DNA from: Legionella genomosp. 1
GTDB lineage: Bacteria; Pseudomonadota; Gammaproteobacteria; Legionellales; Legionellaceae
DNA length: 7,003 nucleotides
Assembly (NCBI GenBank): GCA_945865355.1
Contig: CAMBDN010000133.1
Coordinates: forward strand, 1-7,003
Reading direction: 5' to 3'
A model generated the notes under the pieces. That model saw nothing but the letters and a program-made list of their open reading frames with translations, did no database searches and was not told the DNA's origin. Shown here in pieces: positions 4,914 through 7,003 of the stretch. The stretch's first letter is position 1; the number at the start of each line of letters is the position of its first letter. Both the position numbers and the translations under genes were made by a program.

Positions 4914-7003
4914 ATGTTGTTAAATACCCTCTTTTCAGAGACATTCCTTAGCTTGGATTCCGAAGAGTTAAAATTCGTCCAATCAAATACTACTGAAAAA
5001 AATCGATTAGCCTTTGCTATGATGTTAAAATTCTTTCAAACAAAGGGGCGATATCCAACAAAGAAAGATGTCGTTGAGCCTATGCTCCTTCATTCACTAA
5101 GCATCCAGTTAAAAGTAAGCCCTTTTTTGTTTGAACCCATGTACCTGGAAAATCGAACCTCCAAACGATTTCGCAAGAAAATACGTGAATTTCTCGGGTT
5201 TAGAATCGCCACGCTAGCTGATGCCAAAATATTGATTGCTTGGCTAATAGAACAGGCGAAAAAGGAGCCTCACACATTGCCACAGTATCGAGAAAAAGCA
5301 AATCAATTTTTCATGGCGAATAAATTAGAACCATTTACGCCAGAAAGAAGCGATCGCTATATTCGATCGGCAATACACCAATTTGAAAAACAGTTTTTTG
5401 CGGACATTGCCAAACAGCTATCACCCGAATCAGTAAAATTAGCTAATGATCTTTTGTGTAACGATACTAAAAGAAACGGCTCAACAAAAGACAATACCCC
5501 GGATGATGAGATCACTTTACGCCGTTTAAAAGCAGATGTTGCCGGCGTCAAACTAAAGCACGTTGCTTTTGAAATCAAGAAATTAAACTTTATTCGCAGC
5601 ATACCAATCCCGTCAACATTATTTGATAACACCCCAAGAAAACTGCTCAAAAAATATTACCAACGAATCATGGCAGCCTCACCCAGTAACGTTCTTGAGT
5701 TTGTTTCTGATGCACGTGAGGCCTCCATGGCGTGCTTTATCTACATCCGCTCACAGCTATTAATCGACGATGTAGCTGATTTATTTATTAAATTAATCCA
5801 CAACATGAAATCGTCAGCCGAGGTTCATGTTAATAAAAAAATCATCACTGATGTCAAAAAAGTTAACGGTAAGTTTGATATTTTATATTTAATTGCTGAG
5901 GCGGCACTTGAGAACCCTAAAGGTGTCATTGAGGATGAAATCTATCCTGTAGTTAATCAGGACACTTTAAAAAAACTGGTATTAGAACTGAAAAACAAGG
6001 GCAACAGGTGGTATCAGAACCAAGTTAACCTTAAAGTGCATTCACTGTATTCTCATGCCCATCGAAAGGTCCTTCTACAACTATTAAATGCATTCACTTT
6101 CAAAACCAATAGTCCAGAGGGGCGTGATTTACTGGATGCGATCGCGTTTATTAAAAAACATCAAGATTCGACTGATACCTATTACCCTGATGCAGCACCT
6201 GTCCCTATAGGCAAGGTCATTCCTACATCATGGAAATCAATGGTTTTTGAAACCGATGATATGGTTACTACTGCAGCGGATGCTGCTATTAAAGATGATG
6301 GAATCAGCGGAGATGATACTGAAAAACTGGCAAGTCCTATCAAAATTCACCGATTTAATTATGAAGTCGCTGTTCTTGAATGTTTACGAGAAAAATTGCG
6401 TTGTAAATTAATCTGGATTGAGGGTGCCTATCGCTATCGTAATCCAGATGATGATTTACCCGCTGATTGGGAAACGTCTCGTGAAGCTCGATACTTACAG
6501 CTTGGATTACCGCTTCATGGTGCTGATTTTGTTAAACAGCTGAAGAACAAGCTACACCTTAATTTACAAAATCTCAACGACACCGTTGTGCATAACAAAG
6601 AAGTTAAAATCATGGATAAAAATGGCGGTCACATCAAAGTAACGCCATTAAAGGCACAACCGCCAGCTCCGTTTATTGATACATTGCAGCGAGAAATTAA
6701 TCGTCGTTGGTCAACCATCAATTTAATCGATATTTTAAAAGAAGCTGATTTTCGTGTGGGCTTTACCAAACAATTCCACTCGGTAGGCAATCGAGAAATT
6801 TTAGATGGGGAACTATTGCAAAAAAGACTGCTTCTTTGTCTGTATGCCTTAGGCAGTAACACCGGGTTAAAACGAATCAGTGCTGCCAATGAGGATGCAA
6901 GTCATTCTGATTTAAATTATGTGAAGCGGCGCTATATCAATGATGAGGGTATTAAAGCTGCCATTGTTGATGTCGTTAATGAAATAATAGCTATTCGAGA
7001 TCC
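4914..7003 (+). CDS. tnpA: Tn3-family transposase, N-terminal two thirds (cut by right edge)
   Basis: The ATG at 4914 is preceded by AGGA at 4900-4903 (10 nt away) and by an in-frame TAG at 4899. The frame stays open to the right edge, giving 696 residues of a protein that is usually about 960-1000 long. Residues 1-170 fit the N-terminal DNA-binding DUF4158-type region (LSLDSEELKFVQ, then LAFAMMLKFFQTKGRYP). A long helical middle follows. Near residue 483, YEVAVLECLREKLRC and then RYRNPDDDLPADWE (508-521) match the conserved linker before the catalytic core. LKEADFRVGFTKQF around 609-622 corresponds to the block with the first DDE aspartate, probably Asp612. The other two acidic residues would lie past the window. 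It would cut and join the 38-bp ends of its element by replicative transposition. No resolvase gene is visible on its left side. No frameshift or stop is seen, so this part appears intact. Confidence 0.88.
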   Translation, partial: MLLNTLFSETFLSLDSEELKFVQSNTTEKNRLAFAMMLKFFQTKGRYPTKKDVVEPMLLHSLSIQLKVSPFLFEPMYLENRTSKRFRKKIREFLGFRIATLADAKILIAWLIEQAKKEPHTLPQYREKANQFFMANKLEPFTPERSDRYIRSAIHQFEKQFFADIAKQLSPESVKLANDLLCNDTKRNGSTKDNTPDDEITLRRLKADVAGVKLKHVAFEIKKLNFIRSIPIPSTLFDNTPRKLLKKYYQRIMAASPSNVLEFVSDAREASMACFIYIRSQLLIDDVADLFIKLIHNMKSSAEVHVNKKIITDVKKVNGKFDILYLIAEAALENPKGVIEDEIYPVVNQDTLKKLVLELKNKGNRWYQNQVNLKVHSLYSHAHRKVLLQLLNAFTFKTNSPEGRDLLDAIAFIKKHQDSTDTYYPDAAPVPIGKVIPTSWKSMVFETDDMVTTAADAAIKDDGISGDDTEKLASPIKIHRFNYEVAVLECLREKLRCKLIWIEGAYRYRNPDDDLPADWETSREARYLQLGLPLHGADFVKQLKNKLHLNLQNLNDTVVHNKEVKIMDKNGGHIKVTPLKAQPPAPFIDTLQREINRRWSTINLIDILKEADFRVGFTKQFHSVGNREILDGELLQKRLLLCLYALGSNTGLKRISAANEDASHSDLNYVKRRYINDEGIKAAIVDVVNEIIAIRD

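Noticed and set aside
5357..5650. Minus-strand open frame of 97 codons
   Set aside because: It is antisense within the well-supported transposase reading frame.
6629..6889. Minus-strand open frame of 86 codons
   Set aside because: It is antisense over the conserved transposase core, including the Asp612 block.

Overview
The window looks like the backbone of a low-copy plasmid (or a plasmid-like element) from an AT-rich gammaproteobacterium. The closest picture I know is a Legionella or Coxiella type plasmid, where a RepA gene lies beside a sopA/sopB-like pair and a second parB. This assignment rests on gene content, protein character and base composition. No database search was possible.

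Layout: (1) 1-368, minus strand, the first ~122 codons of a gene that runs off the left edge. It is probably an IncFII-type replication initiator (RepA). At about 53% G+C it is much richer than its surroundings. (2) 369-874, an AT-rich divergent control region. It holds a near-consensus rightward promoter (TTGACA, 17 bp, TAATAT) that fires antisense to the rep leader, a 13-bp-stem hairpin, an 11-codon leader peptide on the rep strand with a good ribosome binding site, and a hyphenated palindrome upstream of parA. Together they look like a CopA/Tap-style antisense copy-number module that has not been named here. (3) 875-3446, a tightly overlapping three-gene plus-strand operon: a ParA ATPase, a divergent ParB and a ribbon-helix-helix protein. 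(4) 3450-3467, a perfect 18-bp palindrome of parS-like architecture, directly before (5) a second, canonical Spo0J/ParB-type gene at 3555-4451. (6) 4452-4913, a gene-poor stretch with a decayed group II intron domain V-like sequence and the promoter of the next gene. (7) 4914 to the right edge, the first 696 codons of a Tn3-family transposase.

How the parts work together: RepA starts replication, and its expression is probably throttled by the antisense RNA. ParA with one or both ParB proteins segregates the plasmid. The RHH protein is a likely autoregulator or accessory DNA-binding component. The intron remnant and the Tn3-like gene show that the region right of the partition cluster has been a landing site for mobile DNA.
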